Under the pieces are notes generated by a model. That model was given only the letters and a program-made list of their open reading frames with translations, ran no database searches and was not told where the DNA came from. From assembly GCF_009789075.1 (NCBI RefSeq), contig NZ_WNXQ01000005.1, forward strand, positions 186,001 through 250,000: DNA of 64,000 nt. Reading direction: 5' to 3'. The stretch comes from Pseudooceanicola pacificus. Its GTDB lineage: Bacteria > Pseudomonadota > Alphaproteobacteria > Rhodobacterales > Rhodobacteraceae. Both the position numbers and the translations under genes were made by a program. Positions 33,333 through 41,399 of the stretch are shown here, one piece after another (position 1 is the stretch's first letter; each line of letters opens with the position of its first letter).

Positions 33333-34214
33333 ATGACCCGACCCGACATCCTGATCACCGGCGCCAGCGGACAGCTTGGCGCACTCACCATTGCAGCGCT
33401 GCGCCGCCGTGCGCCGGATGCGCGGATCGCCGGCCTTGTCCGCCGGGCCGACGCCGCCGAGGCGCTGAAGGCGCAGGGCGTCGAGGCGCGGATGGGCGAT
33501 TACACCGATACCGAAAGCCTTGCGGCCGCGATGCAGGGCATCGACCGGCTGCTGCTGATCTCGTCGAACGAGGTCGGCCAGCGCTATGTGCAGCATCGCA
33601 ACGTCATCGAAGCCGCGCAGGCCGCGGGCGTCGGATTCGTCGCCTATACCTCGATCCTGCGGGCCGACAGCTCGCCGATGGAGCTCGCCACCGAACACCG
33701 CCAGACCGAAGAGCTGATCGCCGCCGCGGGCCTGCCCCATGTCTTCCTCCGCAACGGCTGGTACAGCGAGAACCACGCGATGGGCGTCGGGGCGGCGCTG
33801 GAACACGGGGCGCTGGCCGGGGCGGCGGGGCAGGGACGGTTCGCGACCGCAAGCCGCGCGGATTACGCCGAGGCGGCGGCGCTGGTGATCGCCGGCGGCA
33901 CGGTTGCGCCGGGCACCGCGCTGGAACTGGCGGGCGACGAGAGCTTTACCCTGGCCGATTACGCCGCCGAGCTGTCGCGCCTGGCGGGGCGGTCGATCCC
34001 CTATGCCGACATGCCGCAGGCCGACTATGCCGCGCTGCTGAAAGGCGCCGGGGTGCCCGCCGTGATGGCCGATATCCTGGCCGACAGCGATGCCAAGGCC
34101 GCCGGGGGCGCGCTGCTGGATGACGGCAAGGTCCTGTCGGGCCTGATCGGGCGCCCGACCGAGCCGTGGCAACAGACATTGGCCGGGGCCGTCGCGGCGA
34201 TGGAAGCCGCCTGA
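33333..34214 (+). CDS. NAD(P)H-binding oxidoreductase (QorB/NmrA-like)
   Basis: A 293-residue atypical short-chain dehydrogenase with the dinucleotide loop ILITGASGQLGALTI at residues 5-19. Family features follow: LVRRADAAEALKAQGVEARMGDYTD, RLLLISSNEVGQRYVQHRNVIEAA, FVAYTSILRADSSPM, VFLRNGWYSENH. This pattern fits quinone oxidoreductase 2 (QorB), which reduces quinones with NADPH. Divergent from the HxlR regulator, a frequent pairing. ATG 33333 with AAAGGACATGAC upstream. Confidence 0.9.
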   Translation: MTRPDILITGASGQLGALTIAALRRRAPDARIAGLVRRADAAEALKAQGVEARMGDYTDTESLAAAMQGIDRLLLISSNEVGQRYVQHRNVIEAAQAAGVGFVAYTSILRADSSPMELATEHRQTEELIAAAGLPHVFLRNGWYSENHAMGVGAALEHGALAGAAGQGRFATASRADYAEAAALVIAGGTVAPGTALELAGDESFTLADYAAELSRLAGRSIPYADMPQADYAALLKGAGVPAVMADILADSDAKAAGGALLDDGKVLSGLIGRPTEPWQQTLAGAVAAMEAA

Positions 34215-34237
34215 TCACAGGCAAACGGGGCGGCGGC

Positions 34238-35200
34238 TCAGGCCAGCAGGGCCTCGGCCGTCGCCTCGTCGGTGACCAGCCCGGTGATGCGCCCGCCCCG
34301 GATCGCGCCCAGGATGCCCGCCACCTTGGCCGGGCCGCAGGCGGCGGCGATCACCGGCGCGCCTTGCCCCGCCCGCAGCGGGGCCGAGGAAACGCGGGTG
34401 TTGCTCAGCCCCTCGATCAGCTGGCCGTCGCGGTCGAAGACCCAGCCCAGGATCTCGCCCACGGCGCCCGCCGCCTGCAGCGCGCCCAGCTCGGCCCGCG
34501 CAAGGAAACCGTCGAGCACCAGCGGCGCCGCCGCATCCACCTGGCCGATCCCCACGATCGAGACATCGGCCCGCGCCGCCATCGCCCGGGTCGCCGCGAT
34601 GGTCTTTTGCGCCAGCAGGGTGTCGCGTTCCTCGGCCGAGGCGGCGATAACGGGCATCGGGATCGGGAAGGTCGGGGCCGAGACCCGGTCGGCAATCGAA
34701 AACAGCACGTTGTAATAGGCGGTGGAGCCGTCGGGCGCGATGTTGCCGGTCAGCGAGACGATGCGGTGCTGGTCGCAGTCCAGCCGGGGCAGCAGCTCGA
34801 TCGCCGCGCGCAGGGTGCGCCCGGTGCCCAGCCCCATCACCAGCGCCGCGTCCCGCGCCAGCCATCGTTCGATCACGTCGGCGGCGGCATGGGCGACGCC
34901 GGTCAGCCCGTCGCTGCCGGGCAGCGTGGGCACCACGTCGCAATACTCCAGCCCCAGCCGGGCCTTGAGCGTTTCGGCAAGGTTCAGGCAGTGCGAGATC
35001 GGATGGTCGATGCGCACCTTCACCAGCCCCGAGGACATTGCCAGCGACACCAGCCGCTGCGCAGACTGGCGCGACACGCCCATCACCGCCGCGATTTCGT
35101 CCTGGGTCTTGCCCGAGATGTAGTAGAGCCATGCCGCCCGCGCCGCCTCGTCCAGCCGTCGGCTGGTCTTGTCGGCGCTTTCGGTTTTTGGTTGCTTCAC
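34238..35200 (-). CDS. SorC-family sugar-binding transcriptional regulator
   Basis: A 320-residue protein: helix-turn-helix at about 23-60 (AARAAWLYYISGKTQDEIAAVMGVSRQSAQRLVSLA) and a sugar-phosphate-binding domain with LVMGLGTGRTLRAAIE and IVGIGQVDAAAPLV. SorC regulators control polyol and sugar operons and respond to phosphorylated sugars. The GTG at 35200 is the start, with GGAGGG upstream. It most likely governs the polyol transporter operon (see the operator at 32565) and perhaps the divergent fructokinase, although the HxlR pair separates it from the operon. Confidence 0.92.
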   Translation of the reverse strand: MKQPKTESADKTSRRLDEAARAAWLYYISGKTQDEIAAVMGVSRQSAQRLVSLAMSSGLVKVRIDHPISHCLNLAETLKARLGLEYCDVVPTLPGSDGLTGVAHAAADVIERWLARDAALVMGLGTGRTLRAAIELLPRLDCDQHRIVSLTGNIAPDGSTAYYNVLFSIADRVSAPTFPIPMPVIAASAEERDTLLAQKTIAATRAMAARADVSIVGIGQVDAAAPLVLDGFLARAELGALQAAGAVGEILGWVFDRDGQLIEGLSNTRVSSAPLRAGQGAPVIAAACGPAKVAGILGAIRGGRITGLVTDEATAEALLA

Positions 35201-35633
35201 GGCGCGGCCCTCCCGGTACGGCGGGACTGTTCCCGCTGCGCCGTCGCCCTGTCAACCCACCGGCCCGGGGGGACGGGGCGGCATATGGTCGTGGCGGGTC
35301 CCGCCGGCGGGTGGCGGGGCGGGGCGCCTGGCGGCGGTCCGGGCCGCCTGCCGCGGTGCCGGTGTCGGGTGTCGCGCATCGGGCCGGATGATCGCCTGTC
35401 CGGGCGCCGGCATCGCGATGGCCGGGTCCTCCGGGTCGCTTGAGGGCGCCAGCCCGCGCTTTCGGGCGGGGCCGGACCGAGCCCGTGCCCGGCCTGCGCA
35501 GACGACCGGCCCGCGCAGAGATGATCGGCAGAGGCTTGACGCGGTGGGGCCACTTCGCCCATGTCATCGCGACGCGGGCGCTTGCCCGAACAGCCGGCGG
35601 ATGCCCAGGACCGGCAATGGAAGGAGCCAAGAC
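35201..35633 (+). other. Divergent interval between SorC regulator and fructokinase
   Basis: 433 GC-rich bases with no gene, no repeat-family copy and no convincing promoter. The fructokinase ribosome site AAGGAG lies at its right end. No copy of the TGAnCATTnGCC operator half-site was seen, so control of the kinase by the SorC protein is not supported here. Confidence 0.4.
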
Positions 35634-36578
35634 ATGATCCTCTGCGCCGGTGAGGCCCTGATCGACATGATCCCCGCGACCCTCGCCGATGGCGAACCGG
35701 CCTACCTGCCCAAGGTGGGCGGCGCTTCGCTGAATTCGGCGGTGGCGCTCGGGCGGCTGGGGGCCGATGTCGCCCTGTGCACCGGCCTGTCGACCGATGT
35801 CTTTGGCCGGATGATTGTGGATCATGCGGGGGCGTCGGGCGTCTCTGTCGATCTTTGCGATTTCAGCGACCGCCCGACGGGGCTGGCCATCGTGACCAAG
35901 CGCGACGGGCATGCGACCTACGGGTTCTACGACGCGGGCAGCGCGATGCGCGAGTTGCAGCCCGGCGACCTGCGGACCGGCCCGGTGCCGCCCAGTGCGG
36001 CGCTTTTCGGGGGCATCTCGCTGGTGCCCGAGCCCTGCGGCTCGGTCTTCGAGGCGCTCTGCGCTACACTGAAAGCGGCTGGCACGCTGGTGATGTTCGA
36101 TCCCAACATCCGCCCGGCCTTTGTCACGGATGACGCGGCTTACAGGGCGCGGATCGCGCGGATGTTCGCGCTGGCCGACGTGGTGAAGATCTCGGACGAG
36201 GACCTCGCCTGGCTGACCGGTGCGCCGGCCGACGACAGCGCCGCGATGGACGCCGCCGCCAGGGCGCTGCTGGACGAGGGGCCGGTGATGGTCTGCGTGA
36301 CGCGCGGCGCCGAGGGTGTCACCGCCTGGCGCGCCGCCGGAGATCTGCATGTGCCCGCGACCCCGGTCGCGGTGGTCGATACCGTGGGCGCGGGGGATAC
36401 ATTCAGCGCGGGTATGCTGGCGGGGCTGTCGCGCGATGACCTGCTGTCGCGCGAGGCGCTGATTGCCGCGTCAGAGCCGGAGCTAGCCAAGGCCCTGACA
36501 CTGGGTGTGCGGGCCGCGGCGGTCTGCGTCGCGCGCGCGGGGGCCAACCCGCCCTGGGCATCGGAACTCGACGGCTGA
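35634..36578 (+). CDS. Fructokinase-like PfkB-family sugar kinase
   Basis: A 314-residue ribokinase-fold kinase. The N-terminal MILCAGEALIDMIP and KVGGASLNSAVALGRLG form the sugar site; the C-terminal VVDTVGAGDTFSAGMLAG carries the anion hole and catalytic aspartate (about residue 255). It resembles fructokinases of polyol operons, which phosphorylate the fructose made by mannitol dehydrogenase. The ATG at 35634 has AAGGAG at a good distance; the open frame upstream to 35169 is non-coding. Followed by 747 bases of repeat-filled DNA. Confidence 0.9.
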   Translation: MILCAGEALIDMIPATLADGEPAYLPKVGGASLNSAVALGRLGADVALCTGLSTDVFGRMIVDHAGASGVSVDLCDFSDRPTGLAIVTKRDGHATYGFYDAGSAMRELQPGDLRTGPVPPSAALFGGISLVPEPCGSVFEALCATLKAAGTLVMFDPNIRPAFVTDDAAYRARIARMFALADVVKISDEDLAWLTGAPADDSAAMDAAARALLDEGPVMVCVTRGAEGVTAWRAAGDLHVPATPVAVVDTVGAGDTFSAGMLAGLSRDDLLSREALIAASEPELAKALTLGVRAAAVCVARAGANPPWASELDG

Positions 36579-36590
36579 CACGGGCAGGGG

Positions 36591-36697
36591 GCTTTGCAAA
36601 CCCCGTTTTGCAAAGCCGGATCTGCATAGCCTTCCTGGCAAAGCCGCGCCTCTCCCCTGTTTGCAAACTGCCCTTTGCAATTTGCTGTTTGCAAACC
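36591..36697 (+). repeat. 14-bp-period array of TTTGCAAA palindromes
   Basis: Perfect TTTGCAAA at 36593, 36607, 36660 and 36688, and TTTGCAAT at 36674. Degenerate units TCTGCATA at 36621 and CTGGCAAA at 36635 fall exactly on the 14-base register. After a break with a 3-base phase shift the register resumes at 36660. The format is TTTGCAAA-N6 repeated, in an otherwise very GC-rich region just downstream of the fructokinase gene. It could be a cluster of operators, an iteron-like protein-binding array, or a simple repeat expansion. Confidence 0.8.
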
Positions 36698-36850
36698 GCA
36701 CCACCGGCCCTTGCGGGGCCTGCAGGGGCGCGCGGGGGCCGTGCCGGCGCCCTCGCGGGCGGCTTGGGTCACGCTGGCTGGGTGTTGAGCTTGCCACACG
36801 CGCCGGGATTGCCACGCGCTCCGGTGAGAGAGGACGCGGCACAGGCTCCG

Positions 36851-37139
36851 CAGGCCGCAAGGCGGCGAGGGTAGTGCCTGGATCGGGCGCGGACGCGGCT
36901 GGCTGCAATGCGGCGAGGGTAGTGCCGGGATCGGGCACGGACGCGGCTGGCCGCGATGTGGCGAGCGTGATGCCGGGTTGGGCACAAGCCCTGCGGGTTC
37001 TATGCGGCGAGGGCGGTGCCGGGATCGGGACTAAGCGCGACAGGCCGCAATGCGGCGAGGGTAGTGCCTGGATCCGGCAGGGACGCGGCTGATTGCGATG
37101 CGGTGAGGGTGGTGCCGGGTTCCGGAACGGGCGCTTTGG
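36851..37139 (+). repeat. 48-bp minisatellite, about six copies
   Basis: Units begin near 36851, 36902, 36951, 37000, 37045 and 37092. Their shared core is ATGCGGCGAGGGTAGTGCCG then GGATCGGGCACGGACGCGGC, with the third and fourth units most diverged. The 48-base period is a multiple of three, so reading frames persist across it (peptides such as GRNAARVVPGSGTDAA on plus, PDPGTTLAALQPAASA on minus), but no start or ribosome site supports a gene. The 747-base gap 36579-37325 holds only this, the TTTGCAAA array and unremarkable GC-rich flanks. Confidence 0.8.
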
Positions 37140-37325
37140 CCGGCCACCGGGAGTCCGCCGGTCCGTTTGGCGGCAGGCGCGCAGTGGCCGGTGGCCCTTG
37201 ACAGGCGGTGGGATCGCCAGGGCCCGGCGGTGTCATGGGACGGGTGCGGAACGCACGATCCGGCGGAACCCGGTCCGGCTGTCGCGGGCGCGCCCCGCCC
37301 GCGACGATGCAGGCAGACCGGCCGC

Positions 37326-38120
37326 TCAGGCGCCCTTGAACGCGGGCTGGCGCTTTTCGACAAAGGCGGCCGCGGCCTCCTTGTGGTCGGCGGTGACCGT
37401 GCTGCGGGCGTGGTTGCGGGCCTCGCTGTCCAGCAGGTCGGACAGGGTGCCGCCATGTTCGGTGACCAGAAAGTTCTGCTTCATCCGGCCAAGCGCCAGG
37501 GTCGGCCCCTCGGCCAGCCGGGTGCCCAGCACGATGGCCTGCTCCAGCGCCGCGCCGCTTTCTACCGCACGGGTCACCAGGCCCATCTGCGCGGCCTCGG
37601 CGCCCGACAGGATCGGCGAGAGCATGTAGAGTTCGCGCAGCTTGGCCGCACCGAGGATCTGGGACAGGAAATAGGACCCGCCGTAATCGCCCGACAGCCC
37701 GACCTTGGCAAAGGCGACGGTCAGCTTGGCATCTTCGGCACAGACCCGGAAATCGCAGGCCAGGGCCAGCGACAGGCCCGCGCCCGCGGCGGCGCCCTCG
37801 ATAGCGGCGATGGTCGGCTTGGGCATCTCGTTCAGGATGCGCGAGACCTCCATCCGGCTGCGCAGGTCGGCGGCCTTCTGATCTTCGCTCCGCTCGGCAC
37901 CCACGCCGGCATGCATGTTCTTGACGTCGCCGCCGACGCAGAAATAGCCCTCGGCCCCGGTCAGGATCACGGCGCGGACCGATGCATCCTCGGCCGCGGC
38001 CTGGCCTTCCTCCAGCATTTGGGCGGTCAGGTCGGCGTTCATCGCGTTGCGCGCCTCGGGGCGGTTCATCGTCAGGATCCGCAGCGGCCCGCGATCCTCT
38101 CTCAATACGGCTCTGGTCAT
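37326..38120 (-). CDS. Enoyl-CoA hydratase/isomerase family protein
   Basis: A 264-residue crotonase-fold enzyme. The oxyanion-hole segments are MNRPEARNAMNADL, AVILTGAEGYFCVGGDVKNMHAG and AIEGAAAGAGLSLALACDFRVCAEDAKLTVAFAKVGLSGDYGGSYFL. The usual first catalytic glutamate of enoyl-CoA hydratase lies in a stretch (KVGLSGDYGG) where a glycine/aspartate is seen instead, so it may be an isomerase or another acyl-CoA enzyme. It follows the aldolase gene by 28 bases and ends the three-gene minus-strand operon. Confidence 0.88.
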   Translation of the reverse strand: MTRAVLREDRGPLRILTMNRPEARNAMNADLTAQMLEEGQAAAEDASVRAVILTGAEGYFCVGGDVKNMHAGVGAERSEDQKAADLRSRMEVSRILNEMPKPTIAAIEGAAAGAGLSLALACDFRVCAEDAKLTVAFAKVGLSGDYGGSYFLSQILGAAKLRELYMLSPILSGAEAAQMGLVTRAVESGAALEQAIVLGTRLAEGPTLALGRMKQNFLVTEHGGTLSDLLDSEARNHARSTVTADHKEAAAAFVEKRQPAFKGA

Positions 38121-38148
38121 TGCGTTCTCCTCCTTCGCAGGTGTTGGT

Positions 38149-38916
38149 TCAGTCCTGTCGGTATCGGTCCGACAGCTCCCGTGCGGCCCGGGCCATCAGG
38201 CCGGAATCCATGCCCACGGCGACAAAGGCCGCGCCCAGCTCGATGCAGCGGCGGACAAAATCGTCGCGGAAGGTCAGGATGCCGGCGGGCACGCCCAGCT
38301 TGACCAGCCGGGTGATCGCACCCTCGATGGCCGCGACCACCTCGGGGTGGAACTGGTCGCCCGGGTGGCCCAGGCTGGCCGAGAGGTCCGCCGGGCCGAT
38401 GAAGACGCCATGCACCCCGTCGACGCTGGCGATGTCTTCGAGGTTGTCCAGCGCCTCGCGGGTTTCGACCTGCACGATCAGGCAAAGCTCCTCTTCGGCC
38501 CGGTGTACGTAGTCGGCGATCTGGCCATAGCCCGCCGCGCGCACCGATCCGGCCATGCCACGCTCGCCGCGCGGGGCGTAGCGCATGGCGGTCACGGCGG
38601 CCTCGGCCTCGGCCCGGGTCTGCACATAGGGCAGCAGCAGGGTCTGCGCCCCGAGGTCGAGAAAGCGCTTGATCAGCACGCTGTCGTTCCAGGCCGCGCG
38701 CACCACGGGCGCGGTGTCAAAGGCGGCCATGGTCTGCAGCTGCGGCAGGATGGTCAGCGGATCGCCCGGCGCATGTTCGGTGTCCAGCACCAGCCAGTCA
38801 AACCCGCAGTGCGACAGGATCTCTATCGGCACGGTGCCGGGCAGCGAGGTCCAGAGCCCGATCTGGCATCTCCCCGAGGCCAGCCCGGCCTTGAAGCGGT
38901 TGACAGGCAGCTCCAT
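38149..38916 (-). CDS. HpcH/HpaI family aldolase
   Basis: A 255-residue class II (metal-dependent) aldolase fold with the family features IGLWTSLPGTVPIEILSHCGFDWLVLDTEHAP, LLPYVQTRAEAEAAVTAMRY, CLIVQVETREALDNLEDIASVDGVHGVFIGPADLSASLG. E in QVET and D in GPADLS are the usual metal ligands. Members cleave 2-keto-3-deoxy sugar acids or 4-hydroxy-2-oxo-heptanedioate. The start overlaps the TPP enzyme stop by one base (translational coupling). Substrate unknown. Confidence 0.9.
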   Translation of the reverse strand: MELPVNRFKAGLASGRCQIGLWTSLPGTVPIEILSHCGFDWLVLDTEHAPGDPLTILPQLQTMAAFDTAPVVRAAWNDSVLIKRFLDLGAQTLLLPYVQTRAEAEAAVTAMRYAPRGERGMAGSVRAAGYGQIADYVHRAEEELCLIVQVETREALDNLEDIASVDGVHGVFIGPADLSASLGHPGDQFHPEVVAAIEGAITRLVKLGVPAGILTFRDDFVRRCIELGAAFVAVGMDSGLMARAARELSDRYRQD

Positions 38917-40472
38917 CAGACGATCGCCTCGATCAGGAACGGCCCCTTGCGGGACATGGCGGTTTTCAGCAGGTCGTTGAACTGCTCGGCGGTTTCGGCG
39001 CGCGCGGCCTCGACCCCCATGCCCTTGGCGAGCGAGACCCAGTCGATGAACGGGTCGTCGAGGTTCAGCATGCGCTGTGCGTTCAGCCCCGGTTCGCCGG
39101 CGCCGACATTCTTCAGCTCGCCCTGCAGGATGGCATATCGGCGGTTGGAGAAGATCACCGTGCAGACGTCGGATTTCTCGCGCGCGATGGTCCAGAGCGC
39201 CTGGTTGGTGTACATGCCCGAGCCGTCGGCCTGCAGGTTCAGCACCTTGCGGTCGGGGCAGGCGATCGCGGCACCGGCGGACAGCGGGATGCCCCCGCCG
39301 ATGGCCCCGCCGGTGACCTGCAGGTGGTCATGCGGCGCGGCACCGTGGGTGAAGCCGAAGAATTCGCGCCCCGAGGTGACGCTCTCGTCGCAGATGATCG
39401 CGTGTTCGGGCAGGTAATTGGCCACGGCCGAGGCGATGGCGGCGGTGGTCAGCGCGCCGGAGTGCAGGCCGGGGATCTCGGCTGTCGCGATGCCGGGCGC
39501 GGCGCCGGGTTTGACGCCAAGCGCCTCGGCCAGCTGGTCGATGGCGCCGGGCAGGTCGTCGGTGTTCTCGGCCAGGGTGATGACCTCGCAGCCCTCGGGC
39601 AGGGGGGTCGTGGGGCGGCCGGGATAGGCGAAGAAGGTGACCGGGCTTTTCGCGCCGATCAGGATCAGGTGGGTGGTGCCTTCCAGGAACTTCATCGCCA
39701 CGTCGATGACATAGGGCACCCGTTCCACCGGCACCCGGCCCGCGCCGCGTTCGACCCGGCCGTTGGACTGCTGGGCGATGATGCGCGCGCCGGTTGCCTC
39801 GGCAATGGCGGCGGCGCGTTTGAGCGGGCCGTCGCGCAGGGCGGTCCCGGCGAGCATCAGCACAGGCTTCGCGCCGGATTTCACCGCCTTGGCCGCCGCG
39901 TCCACCCGCTTGGGGTCGGCGGGCGGCGGGGTGCGCAGGCTGGCCTTGCTGATCGGGCTGTCGTCGGGGACATCGGTCCAGGCGGCGTCGGCGGGCAGGA
40001 TCAGCGTGGTCACGCCGCCGGGGGCGGCACGGGCGGCGCTGATCGCCTCGGCGGTGGCGCGGCTGACGTCATCGGCCCCGGCGATCCGGCGCACGAAGCG
40101 CGACATCGGCTTGGCGAGGCTTTCGATATCCGTGGTCAGCGGCGCGTCGTTGGGCAGGTGATAGGCCGCATGATCGCCCACCACGTTGACCATCGGGGTA
40201 AAGGCGCGCCGGGCGTTGTGCATGTTGGCCAGGCCATTGGCCAGGCCCGGGCCGGTGTGCAGCAGCGTGGCGGCGGGCTTGCCGGACATCCGGGCATAGC
40301 CATCGGCGGCGCCGGTCACTACGCCCTCGAACAGGCCCAGCACGCAGCGCATGTTCTGCTTGCGGTCGAGCGCCGCGACGAAATGCATCTCGGACGTGCC
40401 GGGATTGGCGAAGCAGACATCCACCTCGTTTTCCAGCAGCGTATCGCAGAGCAGGTCGGCCCCGTTGGTCAT
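38916..40472 (-). CDS. Thiamine-pyrophosphate enzyme, acetolactate synthase/benzoylformate decarboxylase-like
   Basis: A 518-residue TPP enzyme. The N-terminal domain has VCFANPGTSEMHFVAALD with the cofactor-activating glutamate at E28. The middle domain is from about 190. The C-terminal TPP/Mg site reads LNLQADGSGMYTNQALWT with SNRRYAIL. The usual GDG...NN motif is thus ADG...SN, seen in a side branch of this superfamily, so acetolactate formation should not be assumed. Start ATG 40472 with GGAGGAG 8 bases upstream; 71 further open codons are rejected. First gene of a three-gene operon. Confidence 0.85.
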   Translation of the reverse strand: MTNGADLLCDTLLENEVDVCFANPGTSEMHFVAALDRKQNMRCVLGLFEGVVTGAADGYARMSGKPAATLLHTGPGLANGLANMHNARRAFTPMVNVVGDHAAYHLPNDAPLTTDIESLAKPMSRFVRRIAGADDVSRATAEAISAARAAPGGVTTLILPADAAWTDVPDDSPISKASLRTPPPADPKRVDAAAKAVKSGAKPVLMLAGTALRDGPLKRAAAIAEATGARIIAQQSNGRVERGAGRVPVERVPYVIDVAMKFLEGTTHLILIGAKSPVTFFAYPGRPTTPLPEGCEVITLAENTDDLPGAIDQLAEALGVKPGAAPGIATAEIPGLHSGALTTAAIASAVANYLPEHAIICDESVTSGREFFGFTHGAAPHDHLQVTGGAIGGGIPLSAGAAIACPDRKVLNLQADGSGMYTNQALWTIAREKSDVCTVIFSNRRYAILQGELKNVGAGEPGLNAQRMLNLDDPFIDWVSLAKGMGVEAARAETAEQFNDLLKTAMSRKGPFLIEAIV

Positions 40473-40575
40473 TGCAGTCACTCCTCCGTTCGGCTTGCCC
40501 GCCATTAGTGCCCGCGGTTTCCGGCATGGTCCAGCCCTGTTGCCGCTGGCCGTGAGAATGGCAGAAGGGGAGCGT

Positions 40576-41331
40576 TCAGGCCGCCAGCACCAGCAGAATC
40601 GCGATCTCGGCGACCTGCTGCGTGGCGCCCAGAACATCGCCTGTCTGACCGGCGATCTTGCGTCGGGCGAGGGCGGCAAGGGCAAGCGTGGCCAGGGCCG
40701 CGACCAGCAGGCCTGCCAGCGCCTGCAGCGGTGGCAGGCAGGCCAGCGCGATGGCGGCGCCGATCAGCGCGGCGGCCAGGGCGCGGGCCGGGCTGGCACG
40801 CCCGACGCTGTGGGACAACCCTGTGTCGCGGGCATGGGGCAGGGCCGCCATCACCGCGGGCATGGCGGCGCGCGACAGGGCGGCGGCGGCGATCAGCGGG
40901 CCCCATGTGCCCTGCGCCAGCACCAGCGCCAGCGCCTGCCAGCGCAGGCCAAGCGAGAGGACCAGCGCGATGGTGCCATAGGCGCCCATGCGGCTGTCCT
41001 TCATGATCTCGAGCCGCCGCTCGCGGGTCCAGCCGCCCCAGAACCCGTCGGCCACATCGGCCAGGCCGTCCTCGTGCATCGCGCCCGTCATCACCACCAG
41101 CGCAACCAGAACAAGGCCCGCCGCCAGCACCGGCGGCAGGCCAAGCGTCATCGCGGCCCAGGCCAGCAGCGCCGCCAGAGCGCCCAGCACCACGCCCGCC
41201 AGCGGATAGGCCCATACGGCCCCCGCCCCCACCGGGCCGGAGGCGGGCACGGGCAGGCGGCTGAGCAGCACCAGCGCGGCGGCCAGGTCGGACAGGGGGG
41301 TGAAGGGCTTCGGTGTCTCGGGCTTCGTCAT
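40576..41331 (-). CDS. cobS: Adenosylcobinamide-GDP ribazoletransferase CobS
   Basis: A 251-residue membrane protein with several hydrophobic helices and the family motif [17 protein letters not shown] followed by [17 protein letters not shown] (residues 86-119). It joins adenosylcobinamide-GDP with alpha-ribazole in the last assembly step of cobalamin. It is divergent from cobT, whose product supplies alpha-ribazole-5'-phosphate, with only 68 bases between start codons, so the two are probably co-regulated. No B12 riboswitch fits in that gap. Confidence 0.95.
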   Translation of the reverse strand: MTKPETPKPFTPLSDLAAALVLLSRLPVPASGPVGAGAVWAYPLAGVVLGALAALLAWAAMTLGLPPVLAAGLVLVALVVMTGAMHEDGLADVADGFWGGWTRERRLEIMKDSRMGAYGTIALVLSLGLRWQALALVLAQGTWGPLIAAAALSRAAMPAVMAALPHARDTGLSHSVGRASPARALAAALIGAAIALACLPPLQALAGLLVAALATLALAALARRKIAGQTGDVLGATQQVAEIAILLVLAA

Positions 41332-41399
41332 TTCGCCTTGCTCTCGGAGGTGCCTCGGTTAGACACGGGGTTCCGGCCAGGATCAATCGGAGTTTCCCC

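Noticed and set aside
36140..36985. A 281-codon minus-strand frame with repeated proline-rich peptides.
   Set aside because: It overlaps the fructokinase on the other strand and the 48-bp minisatellite. The repetition comes from the minisatellite; there is no start context or domain.
36851..37139. Possible CRISPR array.
   Set aside because: Units are contiguous imperfect tandem copies without unique spacers, and there are no cas genes in the window.
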